Source: Alphaproteobacteria bacterium (lineage in GTDB: Bacteria > Pseudomonadota > Alphaproteobacteria > JAPYRI01). Taken from it: a stretch of 36,309 nucleotides of DNA. The number at the start of each line of letters is the position of its first letter. The first letter of the stretch is position 1. Made by a program: the position numbers and the translations under genes. Under the pieces are notes generated by a model. The model worked only from the letters and a program-made list of their open reading frames with translations. It did not search any database and was not told where the DNA came from. The stretch lies in assembly GCA_029941135.1 (NCBI GenBank), contig JAPYRI010000022.1, positions 1-36,309 on the forward strand. Reading direction: 5' to 3'. Shown here in pieces: positions 8,828 to 17,140 of this stretch.

Positions 8828-9041
8828 CGATGATTATGACGAGCTCGCCTTCGTCCAAACCTTCCTGCCCTTCCTCGATGTTGACTTGCTTAACCGTGCC
8901 GCTCGTCGCGGCGGTGTGGGGGACTTCGGTTTTCATTATTTCCATGATGAACAGAGTATCCCCTGCTTTTACCTCATCCCCTGGCTTTACCATCACTTTC
9001 CACATATTCCCCGGCACCTGGGTGACGACGTTTTCGGCCAT
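8823..9041 (-). CDS. Stand-alone biotinyl-domain carrier protein (BCCP-like)
   Basis: The protein has 72 residues from the ATG at 9041, which is preceded by AAGGA. A longer frame to 9146 adds a low-complexity basic leader without a ribosome site and is rejected. The whole protein is one biotinyl/lipoyl hammerhead: PGNMWKVMVKPGDEVKAGD, then MEIMKTE with the modifiable Lys at position 37 flanked by Met, then SGTVKQVNIEEGQ. MKT after the biotinylation Met-Lys points to biotin rather than lipoate. Small proteins like this act as the carrier of acyl-CoA carboxylases or related enzymes, but no biotin carboxylase or carboxyltransferase gene is in the window. Confidence 0.85.
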   Translation of the reverse strand: MAENVVTQVPGNMWKVMVKPGDEVKAGDTLFIMEIMKTEVPHTAATSGTVKQVNIEEGQEGLDEGELVIIIA

Positions 9042-9204
9042 TTTTAAGTCCTTGTTATCGTTCGTCCAAATTCGGCTGGCGCCGCTTGCCACACGCGGGC
9101 GCCGGATTAAAGCAGCAAATGCCCCCGGTGACAAAGGCGTTTCCATAGGTGCGGCGGATCGTTAGGATGCGGGCGCAGCGGGTATTGTTAAAGGAGCGCG
9201 TCCT

Positions 9205-10299
9205 GTGAAAATCGGAAAGTTCATGATGCCGAACCATCCCCCCGGCCGGGACTATGCCGAAGGGCACTACCACAACCTCGACACCCTTGAGTTTCTGGAT
9301 GGGATTGGATTTTCCGAAGCCTGGATCGGCGAGCATTTTACCGTTAAGCGGGAGCCTCTACCCGCTCCTGATCTTCTGATCGCCCAGGCGCTCATGAAAA
9401 CCAAGGACATTGTTCTTGCTCCGGGCGCTCACATCCTGCCGTATCACCATCCGGCCGAACTAGCCCAGCGGGTCGCCTGGCTCGACCATATGGCCCAGGG
9501 CCGGCTCATGCTGGGGGTTGGCTCGGGCGGAGTCAGCACAGACTGGGGCATGTTCAATGTGGACGGTGCGGCGGGGGAAGCGCGCGAGATGACCGCTGAA
9601 GCCCTCGACATTATGATGAAATTTTGGACCAGCGAAGCGCCGTTCAAGTTTGAGGGCAAGTTCTGGACTGTGTCGCGCCCCGAGGATCAACACGGCGGCA
9701 ACTTTGGCTTCCACTTAAAGCCGTTTCAAAAGCCTCATCCGCCGATCGGCATTGCCGGCCTCAGCTCCGGGTCGCCCACTTTGGCGATGGCGGGCACCCG
9801 TGGTTTCCTGCCACTCAGCCTGTGCCTAGGTACGGCGTATTTGGCGGGTCATTGGACGACGTATGCGCAGGCCGCCGAAGCTGCCGGACGTACACCATCG
9901 CGCAACGATTGGCGAATCGGCGTCGATGTTTATATTGCCGAAACCGACGCCGAAGCGCGCGAACAGGCTTTGGACAGCTTAATGGGGGACAGTTATCGCA
10001 ATTACTTATTGCCCCTGCTTAATCACTTTGGATTGATATCCGCATTTAAGCATGATCCAGACGTGGCCGACTCCGACGTCACTGTCGAATACTTGGCGGA
10101 CCACTGCTGGATTACCGGGACAACCGAGACCGTGATCAACAAACTGGGCGAGTTGGAAAAAACCTCCGGCGGGTTCGGCACACTTCTGGTGCTCGGCTAC
10201 GACCACCTGGATAATATGACCAGTTGGCGGGACAGCTTGACCGCTTTGATGACCGAGGTGGCGCCCAAGTTTAAAGACCTCGATCTGGCGGCCGAATAG
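9205..10299 (+). CDS. LLM class flavin-dependent oxidoreductase
   Basis: This 364-residue luciferase-like (F420/FMN TIM-barrel) oxidoreductase shows LDTLEFLDGIGFSEAWIGEH near residue 28, ILPYHHPAELAQRVAWLDHM near 80, then QGRLMLGVGSGG, and FKFEGKFWTV around 152. It is closer to the limonene-monooxygenase-like branch than to the DszA/NtaA proteins of the right half. Such enzymes use reduced FMN from a separate reductase, or F420, to oxygenate a small organic substrate. An AAGGAG lies about ten bases before the ATG. It is monocistronic and converges on the hydrolase gene; no shared operator of the right-hand island lies upstream. Confidence 0.85.
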   Translation: MKIGKFMMPNHPPGRDYAEGHYHNLDTLEFLDGIGFSEAWIGEHFTVKREPLPAPDLLIAQALMKTKDIVLAPGAHILPYHHPAELAQRVAWLDHMAQGRLMLGVGSGGVSTDWGMFNVDGAAGEAREMTAEALDIMMKFWTSEAPFKFEGKFWTVSRPEDQHGGNFGFHLKPFQKPHPPIGIAGLSSGSPTLAMAGTRGFLPLSLCLGTAYLAGHWTTYAQAAEAAGRTPSRNDWRIGVDVYIAETDAEAREQALDSLMGDSYRNYLLPLLNHFGLISAFKHDPDVADSDVTVEYLADHCWITGTTETVINKLGELEKTSGGFGTLLVLGYDHLDNMTSWRDSLTALMTEVAPKFKDLDLAAE

Positions 10300-10316
10300 C
10301 GGAGGCCTTCCCCCGG

Positions 10317-11180
10317 TTAGTCGTTTAGCGGAGCAAAGAATTTAAGTGCTTCGTCGGTCGCGAACTGGGGTTTTTCTTCGGCGATGAAGTGACCACATTC
10401 AGGCACCACGCCGCCTTCCACATTGTCGGCCACCTGTTGCCAGGCGGGCATCATATAATCTTGCAACAAATTACCCGCCCAGGCGAGCACCGGCATTTTC
10501 AGTTTTTTCGTGCACGCCGCCAAATTGATCATGTCTTCGCGAATGCCGGTCGCGTATAGCTGAAAACCTGCTTTCAACGCGCCAGGCGCCGAATAGACCC
10601 GCACGTATTCATCAATATCTTCGGTGGTAAAGACTGCCGGGCTGTAGTTATAAACCGTCGACCGGTAAAAATAAGTGAGATAGCCGCGCACATCGTGAGC
10701 GACCAGCTTGGCCGCCAGATCCGGGTTGCCGCCATGAAAAAACACGTGCCAAAACTTGGTTGCCATCTCGACCGGCATCGGCTCGCCAGCGCGGCCAAGT
10801 CCGGGGATCATGTCGAGGATCATCAAGCGTTCGACCATTTCCGGATGGTCGTAGGAAAGGTAATAACTGACCGCGCCACCCCAATCATGACCCACCAAAC
10901 CGATTTTTGAATACCCAAGCTTATTGACCAGTTGGTAGACATCGTCGGCGAGCGTCCGCTTGTCATACCCGGTGTCGGGGCGCCCGGAGTCGCCGAGGCC
11001 CCGAAGATCAACCGCAATCACCGTGTGTTTTTCCGCGAGCGCCGGAATGATCTTGCGCCACTCGTACCAGCTCTGCGGCCAGCCATGAACAAGCACCACC
11101 GGGCTGCCGGACCCGGCGATCACGTAGTGCATTTTAAATCCGTTAATCAGCGTGTGGTGATGTGTCCATGGCTCGGTCAT
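10317..11180 (-). CDS. Alpha/beta hydrolase, epoxide hydrolase/dehalogenase type
   Basis: This 287-residue protein has the motifs of the Asp-nucleophile alpha/beta hydrolases: HGWPQSW (32-38, oxyanion hole), the nucleophile elbow GHDWGG with Asp99, and the catalytic His264 in ECGHFIAEEKP. A cap domain occupies about 135-215. An Asp in the elbow points to epoxide hydrolase or haloalkane/fluoroacetate dehalogenase chemistry rather than esterase activity, and HGWP fits epoxide hydrolases best. No signal peptide is present, so it acts in the cytoplasm. It converges on the LLM gene with an 18-base gap. Confidence 0.85.
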   Translation of the reverse strand: MTEPWTHHHTLINGFKMHYVIAGSGSPVVLVHGWPQSWYEWRKIIPALAEKHTVIAVDLRGLGDSGRPDTGYDKRTLADDVYQLVNKLGYSKIGLVGHDWGGAVSYYLSYDHPEMVERLMILDMIPGLGRAGEPMPVEMATKFWHVFFHGGNPDLAAKLVAHDVRGYLTYFYRSTVYNYSPAVFTTEDIDEYVRVYSAPGALKAGFQLYATGIREDMINLAACTKKLKMPVLAWAGNLLQDYMMPAWQQVADNVEGGVVPECGHFIAEEKPQFATDEALKFFAPLND

Positions 11181-11213
11181 CGGTCGTCTCTCCCCAGTTA
11201 CATTTGGGGGATA

Positions 11214-12491
11214 CTACTGCATTGCTTCCGCCGGCATCAATCCAAGGCCCGCCAATCCACCCGTCACCAGGACGAGGATCACCACGACCCGGCCACGGCT
11301 AAGGGGCCCATGGCGGAGGGTATAATCGCCGTCCCGATCCCACACGGTTTCACCACTTTTGTTCAAATGGTTAAATGCAAGCAGCATGGTCAGAGGGTTG
11401 AGTACCGGAATCCCCAATCCCAGACCCCGGAAGTAGACGTCAAATCCACGCCACATGGCCTCTGAAAAATCCGGTCGCCTGCCGTCTTTTTTGAGGATGT
11501 TAATTTTAAACAACCACTTTCCGGGCGCTGTGCCACACCGTGACAGAAATGCAGCTTCGATGACCAGCCAGCCAATCAGCAAGGACGTGAGGCCGAGCAC
11601 GCTGGTTGATATTCTGTAGGGCATGAATGCCAGCAGCAAGACGGTCAGGCTGACGCCAAGGACAATGTCGATCCCTTTGGCGAAAGTGCGTATCCACGGC
11701 CGGGGAGGGTTAGGTGCACTATGGGATGGCGCGTTTTTCGTCAGGTCGTCGCGGTGGTTTAGGTTGATGACCGTGGTAGCGGGGGCGTAAGTGACAGTGG
11801 AATGCGCCCGCGCTAAAATCACGACCCGCAGGGTCCACATCAATTCCAGCACCAAGATTAATGTCGTCAGAAACTCGTTTAACTGAGCAAACAGAACAAA
11901 ATCGTAGAGACCATGTAGGGCAAATGGCACGTCAAACGCCATCCCCCAATATAGCGCCGGTGAATTGTTGTTGAACCGCGCTTGGGCCAAATACTAACCC
12001 ATTATAGCCCCGACAAATGCATGTGACGGTATGGCTGAATACAAGCGGGTATATGCCGTCACCAAGCCATCCGGTGCCGCCATCAATACGTACGACACAT
12101 TTTCGATGCAGGCAAAACCCAGCGCGGCAGGGGCGCCACAGGCCACACCATCCAAGGGCCGCTGAAAATGGCTTTGGCGCGCACAGTAGAAAAAGAGGAT
12201 GGTGAATCTGGCCACTTCCTCGGTGAACGCTGCCTCGATGAAAGCCTCTGCTAATTGCAGTTCAATGAATCCGGGAATGGCGGATGAAAAGTATTAGGAC
12301 AAGGTGGTTTCAATGACGCCAACCGGAAAGGCGATCAAAAAACCGAACATAAATGTTCGGTAAATAAATGTTCGATACTGAGCTGAAAGGCCCGTTGAGG
12401 CGGCGCTCAAGCGAGCGACGAGCCATACCAGCGCCACACAAGGTGCAACTGCTGCACTAATAGAAATAAGGGTGTCGAAGCCGAAACTCAT
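11214..12491 (-). pseudogene. PrsW-type intramembrane protease fused to an RDD domain, two in-frame stops
   Basis: One frame from ATG 12491 down to 11214 encodes a polytopic membrane protein interrupted only by TAA (12294-12296) and TAG (11994-11996). The front carries PrsW signatures: TEEVARFTILFF (the EE motif), GFACIENVSYVL, PSHAFVGAIMG, and after the second stop ALHGLYDFVLF. The back half is an RDD domain with RTFAKGIDIVLGV and GTAPGKWLFKINILKKDGR. PrsW proteins are membrane proteases related to site-2/Rce1 enzymes, and RDD proteins are membrane proteins of uncertain role. Each stop sits just before a Tyr codon and could arise from a Tyr or Trp codon by one change. No frameshift is present, which suggests recent inactivation. 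Internal restarts could make fragments, but both catalytic motifs would be split. Confidence 0.75.
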
Positions 12492-12535
12492 ACTCTGTAC
12501 TTGAACACACAAGTACTAATAAAACGCTTGCAGGC

Positions 12536-13021
12536 TCAGGCGGTTTCGTCCATCGCTTGTTCTAGTAATTCTAGTGCCTTGTCGGCAAACACCCACATGT
12601 TGCGCTCGCGGTTATCGTCGGCGGTTTCGAGAATAAGGCTCTTCTCCACCGGGCCAACGACGCACAAGGCCGCGTGGCCGGGGGCATTTTTGTAGGATCC
12701 AGTGGGCCCGGTAGCACCACTTTCGCCGATGCACCAGATCGTGCCCATTTTTGCGTGCAGCGCGCGGGCGAGGGTCAGCACATACTCATCCGTACTTGGT
12801 TTTATGCCTTTCATCGCCTCATCGGGTACTTGTAATAGGGCGCGCCGGGCTTCGTGGGTGTAGATAACGGTCGCGCCTAGGAAATACGCGGACGCGCCCG
12901 GCACCGCCAGCAACTGCGACGAGATCAATCCGCCGGCGGAAGATTCAGCGACGCAGATGGTATCACCGCGCGCTTTCAATCGCTCACCGATGGCGGCGGT
13001 TCTCTCAATCAAACTTTGCAT
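12536..13021 (-). CDS. pncC: CinA family amidohydrolase (nicotinamide-nucleotide amidase type)
   Basis: This 161-residue protein matches the stand-alone CinA C-terminal domain: TICVAESSAGGLISSQLL near residue 22 with the catalytic Ser, then PGASAYFLGATVIYTHEAR, and GESGATGPTGS near 98. The family deamidates nicotinamide mononucleotide in pyridine-nucleotide recycling. Length and motif spacing are normal. It reads towards the broken PrsW gene, and the ATG at 13021 lies 151 bases from the divergent MaoC start, so the two share a promoter region. Confidence 0.87.
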   Translation of the reverse strand: MQSLIERTAAIGERLKARGDTICVAESSAGGLISSQLLAVPGASAYFLGATVIYTHEARRALLQVPDEAMKGIKPSTDEYVLTLARALHAKMGTIWCIGESGATGPTGSYKNAPGHAALCVVGPVEKSLILETADDNRERNMWVFADKALELLEQAMDETA

Positions 13022-13172
13022 ACTTGTTCCTCAATTTTATTTGGGACGATGATAAGGGATCGCTTGCTCCTACGCCAGCGATGCCGCTCGCATTCAAATT
13101 TGATGGCTGATTTTCGTGCTGCCCACGGATAGAGTGGCCGCCCGTCGCAACCACGAACTGAGTTGAATAACG

Positions 13173-13616
13173 ATGCGCTACTTTGAAGATTTTGATCCGG
13201 GCGATGAATTTGAATTCGGCAACTATACGGTGACGGAGGAAGAAATCATTCGTTTCGCCGAGCAGTTCGATCCGCAGTCCTTTCATTTGGACAGCGTGGC
13301 CGCTAAGGAGTCAATATTCGGCGGCTTGATCGCCAGTGGTATGCACACGCTCAGTATCCTCATGCGGATGACAGTGGATGGGTTTTTAAACCAAGTTGCG
13401 GGTCTCGGCTCGCCCGGTATCGACGAGGCCAAATGGCTCGTGCCCGTGCGGCCTGGGGATACTTTGTCGGTGCATTTGACTGTTTTGGCAACGGTGCCGT
13501 CGCGCAGCCGGCCCGAACGCGGCGTGCTCAAGTTATCGACCGATGTGCTCAATCAAAACGGCGAGGTGGTTGCGGTCCAAAAAGGCTTGGTCATGGTGGG
13601 GCGGCGCCCCGCTTGA
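13173..13616 (+). CDS. MaoC-like (R)-enoyl-CoA hydratase
   Basis: This 147-residue single hotdog-fold protein has the hydratase signature FDPQSFHLD with the Asp33/His38 pair, followed by GGLIASGMHTLSILMRM and VRPGDTLSVHLTV. The family hydrates trans-2-enoyl-CoA or related thioesters. It is the first gene of a plus-strand run (MaoC, SDR, HTTM, DCC), and the SDR start follows 73 bases after its stop. MaoC plus SDR is a common pairing for hydration followed by oxidation of the hydroxyl, but both are broad families and the substrate is not evident. Confidence 0.88.
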   Translation: MRYFEDFDPGDEFEFGNYTVTEEEIIRFAEQFDPQSFHLDSVAAKESIFGGLIASGMHTLSILMRMTVDGFLNQVAGLGSPGIDEAKWLVPVRPGDTLSVHLTVLATVPSRSRPERGVLKLSTDVLNQNGEVVAVQKGLVMVGRRPA

Positions 13617-13689
13617 TCTGTTGTTATCGACCCGCACCGAGAAGCAGCCTAAAGTTACGATGAAAAAGCATTTAAGACGGGAGGACACT

Positions 13690-14502
13690 ATGGAAGACTT
13701 GGCCGGCAAGGTCGCGGTCATCACCGGCGGCGCAAGCGGCATTGGGCTCGCGACGGCGCGGGTATTGGCGCGGGAAGGCATGAAGCTCGTACTCGCCGAT
13801 ATCGAAGAAGGCCCGCTCGGCGTGGCGGTTGAAGAGTTCCGCGCTGCCGGCACGGACGTCATCGGGGTTGAGACCGATGTTGCCAACCACGCCAGCGTGA
13901 ACGCGTTGGCCGACCGAACCTTCGACGAATTTGGGGCGGCGCACGTGGTGTTCAACAACGCAGGTGTCGCTGTCACCGGGCCCACACAGGACATGTCCCA
14001 CGCCGATTGGGAATGGTCGATCAACGTCAATTTGTGGGGACCCATTCACGGAGTAGAGGCATTTGCCCAGCGGATGGCTGCGCAAAACCAAGGCGGCCAT
14101 ATCATCAACACGGCATCATTTGCGGGCCTCGTTGCGAACAAAGGGTTGGGCGCCTACTGCGTCACAAAATACGGCGTCGTTGCCTTGTCCGAGTGTTTGC
14201 AGAAAGACCTCAAACAGTATGGCATCGGGGTATCAGTGCTGTGCCCGATGATTGTTCGTACCAACATTCGACAATCCGCCCGCAACCGACCGGTTGAATT
14301 GGGGGGTGAGGATGAACAGGCGCCGGTATGGAGCAAGGAAGAAGAGGAAACATTGGTTGGCGGTACCATCGAAGCGCCCGAAGTTGCCGAGCGGGTTTTG
14401 CGCGCGATCCGCAATAACGAGCTTTACATCATCACCCACGATGCCAGCCGCGAATATGTCCGCCGCCGGTTTGACCGTATCGACAAGTCGTTCGCCATGT
14501 AA
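13690..14502 (+). CDS. Short-chain dehydrogenase/reductase (SDR)
   Basis: The protein has 270 residues from the ATG at 13690, preceded by GGGAGG at ideal spacing; longer frames reach back into the MaoC gene and are rejected. It has the Rossmann motif TGGASGIG (12-19), an Asp after the second strand (LADIEEG), which favours NAD, the NNAG motif, and the catalytic Tyr156-x-x-x-Lys160 in YCVTK with a Ser in NTASFAG. It is a classical SDR oxidising or reducing an alcohol/ketone. Position between a MaoC hydratase and an HTTM membrane protein suggests lipid or acyl-chain metabolism, but this is weak. Confidence 0.9.
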   Translation: MEDLAGKVAVITGGASGIGLATARVLAREGMKLVLADIEEGPLGVAVEEFRAAGTDVIGVETDVANHASVNALADRTFDEFGAAHVVFNNAGVAVTGPTQDMSHADWEWSINVNLWGPIHGVEAFAQRMAAQNQGGHIINTASFAGLVANKGLGAYCVTKYGVVALSECLQKDLKQYGIGVSVLCPMIVRTNIRQSARNRPVELGGEDEQAPVWSKEEEETLVGGTIEAPEVAERVLRAIRNNELYIITHDASREYVRRRFDRIDKSFAM

Positions 14503-14547
14503 CCGCATGTGACCCCGCTTCCCAGTCCGGGATACTGGAGACGAGAT

Positions 14548-15963
14548 ATGACGTTCACCGCATTTCAAGAGCGTATGTTCAGGCCGGTTGACGTGGCGTC
14601 ACTCGCCGTCTTTCGGGTTCTGTTCGGCGCGATCATGCTGTGGGAAGTCGTGCGCTACGCCGCTTACGGCTGGATCGGCAATTTCAGCGCGCGGCCGTTT
14701 CAATTTAAATATTTCGGCTTTGAGTGGATTGAACCCTGGCCGGGCGACGGTTTGTATTGGCATTTTGGCGCGCTCGGCCTGCTAGCCTTCATGATCATGA
14801 TCGGCGTGTTTTACCAGGTGGCCATGATCTTGTTTTTTATCGCCTTCACCTATGTCTTTCTGCTCGATCAAGCGAACTACCTTAATCACCTTTATCTGGT
14901 CTGTCTTGTTGCCGGCCTCATGTGTGTGCTGCCCGCCCATCGTGCGTTTTCGGTCGATGCCCGACTTTGGCCCCAAACCAGATCCGATACCGTGCCCGCG
15001 TGGGCAATATGGGCACTGCGGGTTCAGTTCGAGATTATGCTCGTGTTTGCCGGTCTGGTGAAACTCAATCCCGACTGGTTACAATTGCAGCCGCTAGAGT
15101 TGTGGCTCAGCGCCAAAACCGATTTGCCGGTTCTCGGCTTTCTCTACGGTCAGCGCTGGGTGATCGCGGTAGCGACTTATGGCACGATCGCCATTCATAT
15201 TTTCGGGGCACCGATGCTGTTCTGGCGGCGCGCCCGGATATATGTATTCGCGGTTTACCTGTGTTTTCATCTGGCCAACCATTTCACTTTTTCCATCGGC
15301 ATCTTTCCGTGGTTCACCATCGCCGGCACTTTGATGTTCTTCGAGCCCGATTGGCCGCGGCGGTTGATCGATCAATACGAGCGCTGGCGCCGAGCGGGTA
15401 TCCGACCCTGGATCGAGCGCGCCGATATGTTGGCGGAAGGTCGGTTTCACCGCCGCGAAAGAGAAATGCCTGCCAGTGCTCGCGCCGTGGTGATCGGTTT
15501 TTTTGGCCTGTGGTTTGCAATTCAGATGTTCCTTCCGGTGCGGCATTTTCTGTATCCCGGCAACGTGAACTGGACCGAAGAAGGATACCGCTTTGCCTGG
15601 CGCATGATGTTGCGCAACAAACCGGCAAGCGCAATTTTCTTTGTAACTGATCCAAGAACCGGGCAAGTCTGGCAGGTGAACCCCAAAGCCTATTTGTATC
15701 CGAAGCAGCTCCGTAAAATGCCCATGCAACCGGACATGATTCTCCAGTTTGCGCATTATCTGGCAGCCCAATGGGAGGAGAAATACGATGTCCCCAACGC
15801 TGAAGTGCGGGTGACGGTCACGGCTGCTTTGAACGGACGGACGCCGGCGATGTTGGTAGAGCCAACGCGCGACTTAGCCAAAGAGCTGCGCACTTTAAAA
15901 CATGTGGATTGGATCATGCCCTTCCCCGCGCCCGTGGTTCAGACTGCGGCGCGCCCAAACTAG
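14548..15963 (+). CDS. HTTM domain membrane protein (vitamin K gamma-carboxylase-like)
   Basis: The protein has 471 residues from the ATG at 14548, with GGAG eight bases upstream; an upstream GTG at 14509 lacks a site. It starts with the usual MFRPVDVASLAVFRVLFGA segment, has several membrane helices in the first 280 residues, and keeps the family marks DQANYLNHLY (His114) and FAGLVKLNPDW (Lys172), in line with catalytic residues of vitamin K-dependent carboxylase. The C-terminal part (about 320-471) is a soluble domain as in that family. Bacterial HTTM proteins are common but mostly without known function. The next gene encodes a DCC protein 14 bases downstream, a frequent partner. Confidence 0.87.
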   Translation: MTFTAFQERMFRPVDVASLAVFRVLFGAIMLWEVVRYAAYGWIGNFSARPFQFKYFGFEWIEPWPGDGLYWHFGALGLLAFMIMIGVFYQVAMILFFIAFTYVFLLDQANYLNHLYLVCLVAGLMCVLPAHRAFSVDARLWPQTRSDTVPAWAIWALRVQFEIMLVFAGLVKLNPDWLQLQPLELWLSAKTDLPVLGFLYGQRWVIAVATYGTIAIHIFGAPMLFWRRARIYVFAVYLCFHLANHFTFSIGIFPWFTIAGTLMFFEPDWPRRLIDQYERWRRAGIRPWIERADMLAEGRFHRREREMPASARAVVIGFFGLWFAIQMFLPVRHFLYPGNVNWTEEGYRFAWRMMLRNKPASAIFFVTDPRTGQVWQVNPKAYLYPKQLRKMPMQPDMILQFAHYLAAQWEEKYDVPNAEVRVTVTAALNGRTPAMLVEPTRDLAKELRTLKHVDWIMPFPAPVVQTAARPN

Positions 15964-15977
15964 AGCAAAGGGACCGT

Positions 15978-16406
15978 ATGATTTACTCGCAACGTCGCGA
16001 CGCCATCTCCGCCCCACTGGTGATGCTGTTCGATGGGGTGTGCCACTTGTGCAAAGGCAGCGTTCAGTTTGTTTTAAAACGCGACCCGCAGGCGCGTTTC
16101 CGATTTGCAACCTTGCAGTCCGACTTTGGCGCGGCGCAGCTTGAGCACTACCATATAACCGAGCGATCTCTCAGTTCGGTCCTGCTTGTGGAGGACGGGC
16201 AGGTTTATGAGAAATCGACCGCATTGCTCCGCATCGCCCGTAGTTTGAACGCCGGTTGGCCATTGCTCTATGGATTCCTAATCGTCCCGCGTCCGCTGCG
16301 GGATTGGGTCTATGACTTTATCGGCAACCGGCGTTATCGCTGGTTCGGTAAGATGAACCAGTGCTGGGTGCCCGACCAGGATGTGAGCGACCGATTTCTC
16401 GACTAG
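15978..16406 (+). CDS. DCC family thiol-disulfide oxidoreductase (DUF393)
   Basis: The protein has 142 residues from the ATG at 15978, with AAAGGGA upstream. It has the family start VMLFDGVCHLC with Cys22 and Cys25 in a CxxC redox motif, followed by SVQFVLKRDPQARFRFATLQS and the Ser-Ser-Val-Leu-Leu-Val strand, then the conserved end RYRWFGK. These thioredoxin-fold proteins are presumed thiol-disulfide oxidoreductases and often sit next to or are fused with HTTM proteins, so it probably serves redox chemistry for the preceding gene product. Its TAG stop interlocks with that of the convergent gene in the palindrome CTAG at 16403-16406. Confidence 0.9.
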   Translation: MIYSQRRDAISAPLVMLFDGVCHLCKGSVQFVLKRDPQARFRFATLQSDFGAAQLEHYHITERSLSSVLLVEDGQVYEKSTALLRIARSLNAGWPLLYGFLIVPRPLRDWVYDFIGNRRYRWFGKMNQCWVPDQDVSDRFLD

Positions 16407-16987
16407 GGCTTAAAATTGCCATCCACTTTGGTCCAACCCATTTCGTAACCGGCAAATAGGCTGACCCGCTTGCTCAAGGCCATATTGCCCGACACGCCGG
16501 CAAACGACGTCTGTGCTTCAGACCCAAATCCAAACAACCCGGTCTGGCGAGCGCCAAGTACTGCCCGGTCCTCATCGAGAATGCCGAGGTTTAACGCGAC
16601 TTTGATGCGCTCACCGACTGGGACCGCGGCGCGCAACGTATAGATATGTTGGCGGCGAAACAGCCAGGCATCGGGCCGGGCCCATGCGTATCCAGCCCGA
16701 TCAACGAAGCCTTGAAGGTACATGGTGTTGTGATAGGCGTCTCGCACACCTTGGCTGCGCGCATAGTCACCATTGTGATAACCTGGGAAGTAATCCCGCG
16801 TGGCCGCCGCCTCGGCAACCCAATAGTTCTCGTTGGGGTCCTCGAGCAAGGCGGCGAAGTAGGCAATCTGAGCTTCGTTTACCGAAAAGGGGGCTTCCAT
16901 AATCGACTCTCGCCCAACCCACTTCATGGCGTCTTCAATGGGTCCCTTAACGACATAAAGGGTAGGGTCGGCATAGTTATTGTGCAT
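16403..16987 (-). CDS. Chimeric protein: MaoC-like N-terminus with autotransporter-barrel-like C-terminus
   Basis: The protein has 194 residues from the ATG at 16987, preceded by GGGGG; a longer frame to 17020 is less likely. Residues about 20-120 resemble FAS1-like/MaoC acyl dehydratases: a GRESIMEAPFSVNEAQIAYF start, then DPNENYW and HNTMYLQGFVDRAGYAW. From about residue 140 the sequence changes to the style of an outer-membrane beta-barrel: FGFGSEAQTSFAGVSGNM, then VSLFAGYEMGWTKVDGNF, like strands from S8-type autotransporters. No signal peptide is present, and the barrel portion is too short to fold alone. A rearrangement that joined two unrelated genes, or a decayed dehydratase gene extended into foreign DNA, explains this best. 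The exact junction is not visible. Confidence 0.5.
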   Translation of the reverse strand: MHNNYADPTLYVVKGPIEDAMKWVGRESIMEAPFSVNEAQIAYFAALLEDPNENYWVAEAAATRDYFPGYHNGDYARSQGVRDAYHNTMYLQGFVDRAGYAWARPDAWLFRRQHIYTLRAAVPVGERIKVALNLGILDEDRAVLGARQTGLFGFGSEAQTSFAGVSGNMALSKRVSLFAGYEMGWTKVDGNFKP

Positions 16988-17140
16988 GATTGACCCCCGA
17001 TTTGAACTGTAGCGAGCCAAAGTAATAGTGAGAATTGAAGACTGCGGTCAACGGGTCATTTCAGACCATTATGACTCAATCATATAGTCTCAATATCAAT
17101 CATTCATTGGGTGCATTTTGCTCTTGTTCCTAAATTGAAG

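Noticed and set aside
10300-10316. Terminator between the convergent LLM and hydrolase genes
   Set aside because: Only 17 bases are available and no stem with a T-run is present.
11994-12296. Recoding of TAA and TAG as sense codons in the PrsW-RDD gene
   Set aside because: TAA and TAG end other intact genes in the window normally, so genetic-code reassignment is not credible; nonsense mutation is simpler.
15094-15771. 225-codon minus-strand frame opposite the HTTM gene
   Set aside because: Antisense to a conserved membrane protein; composition is that of a shadow frame.
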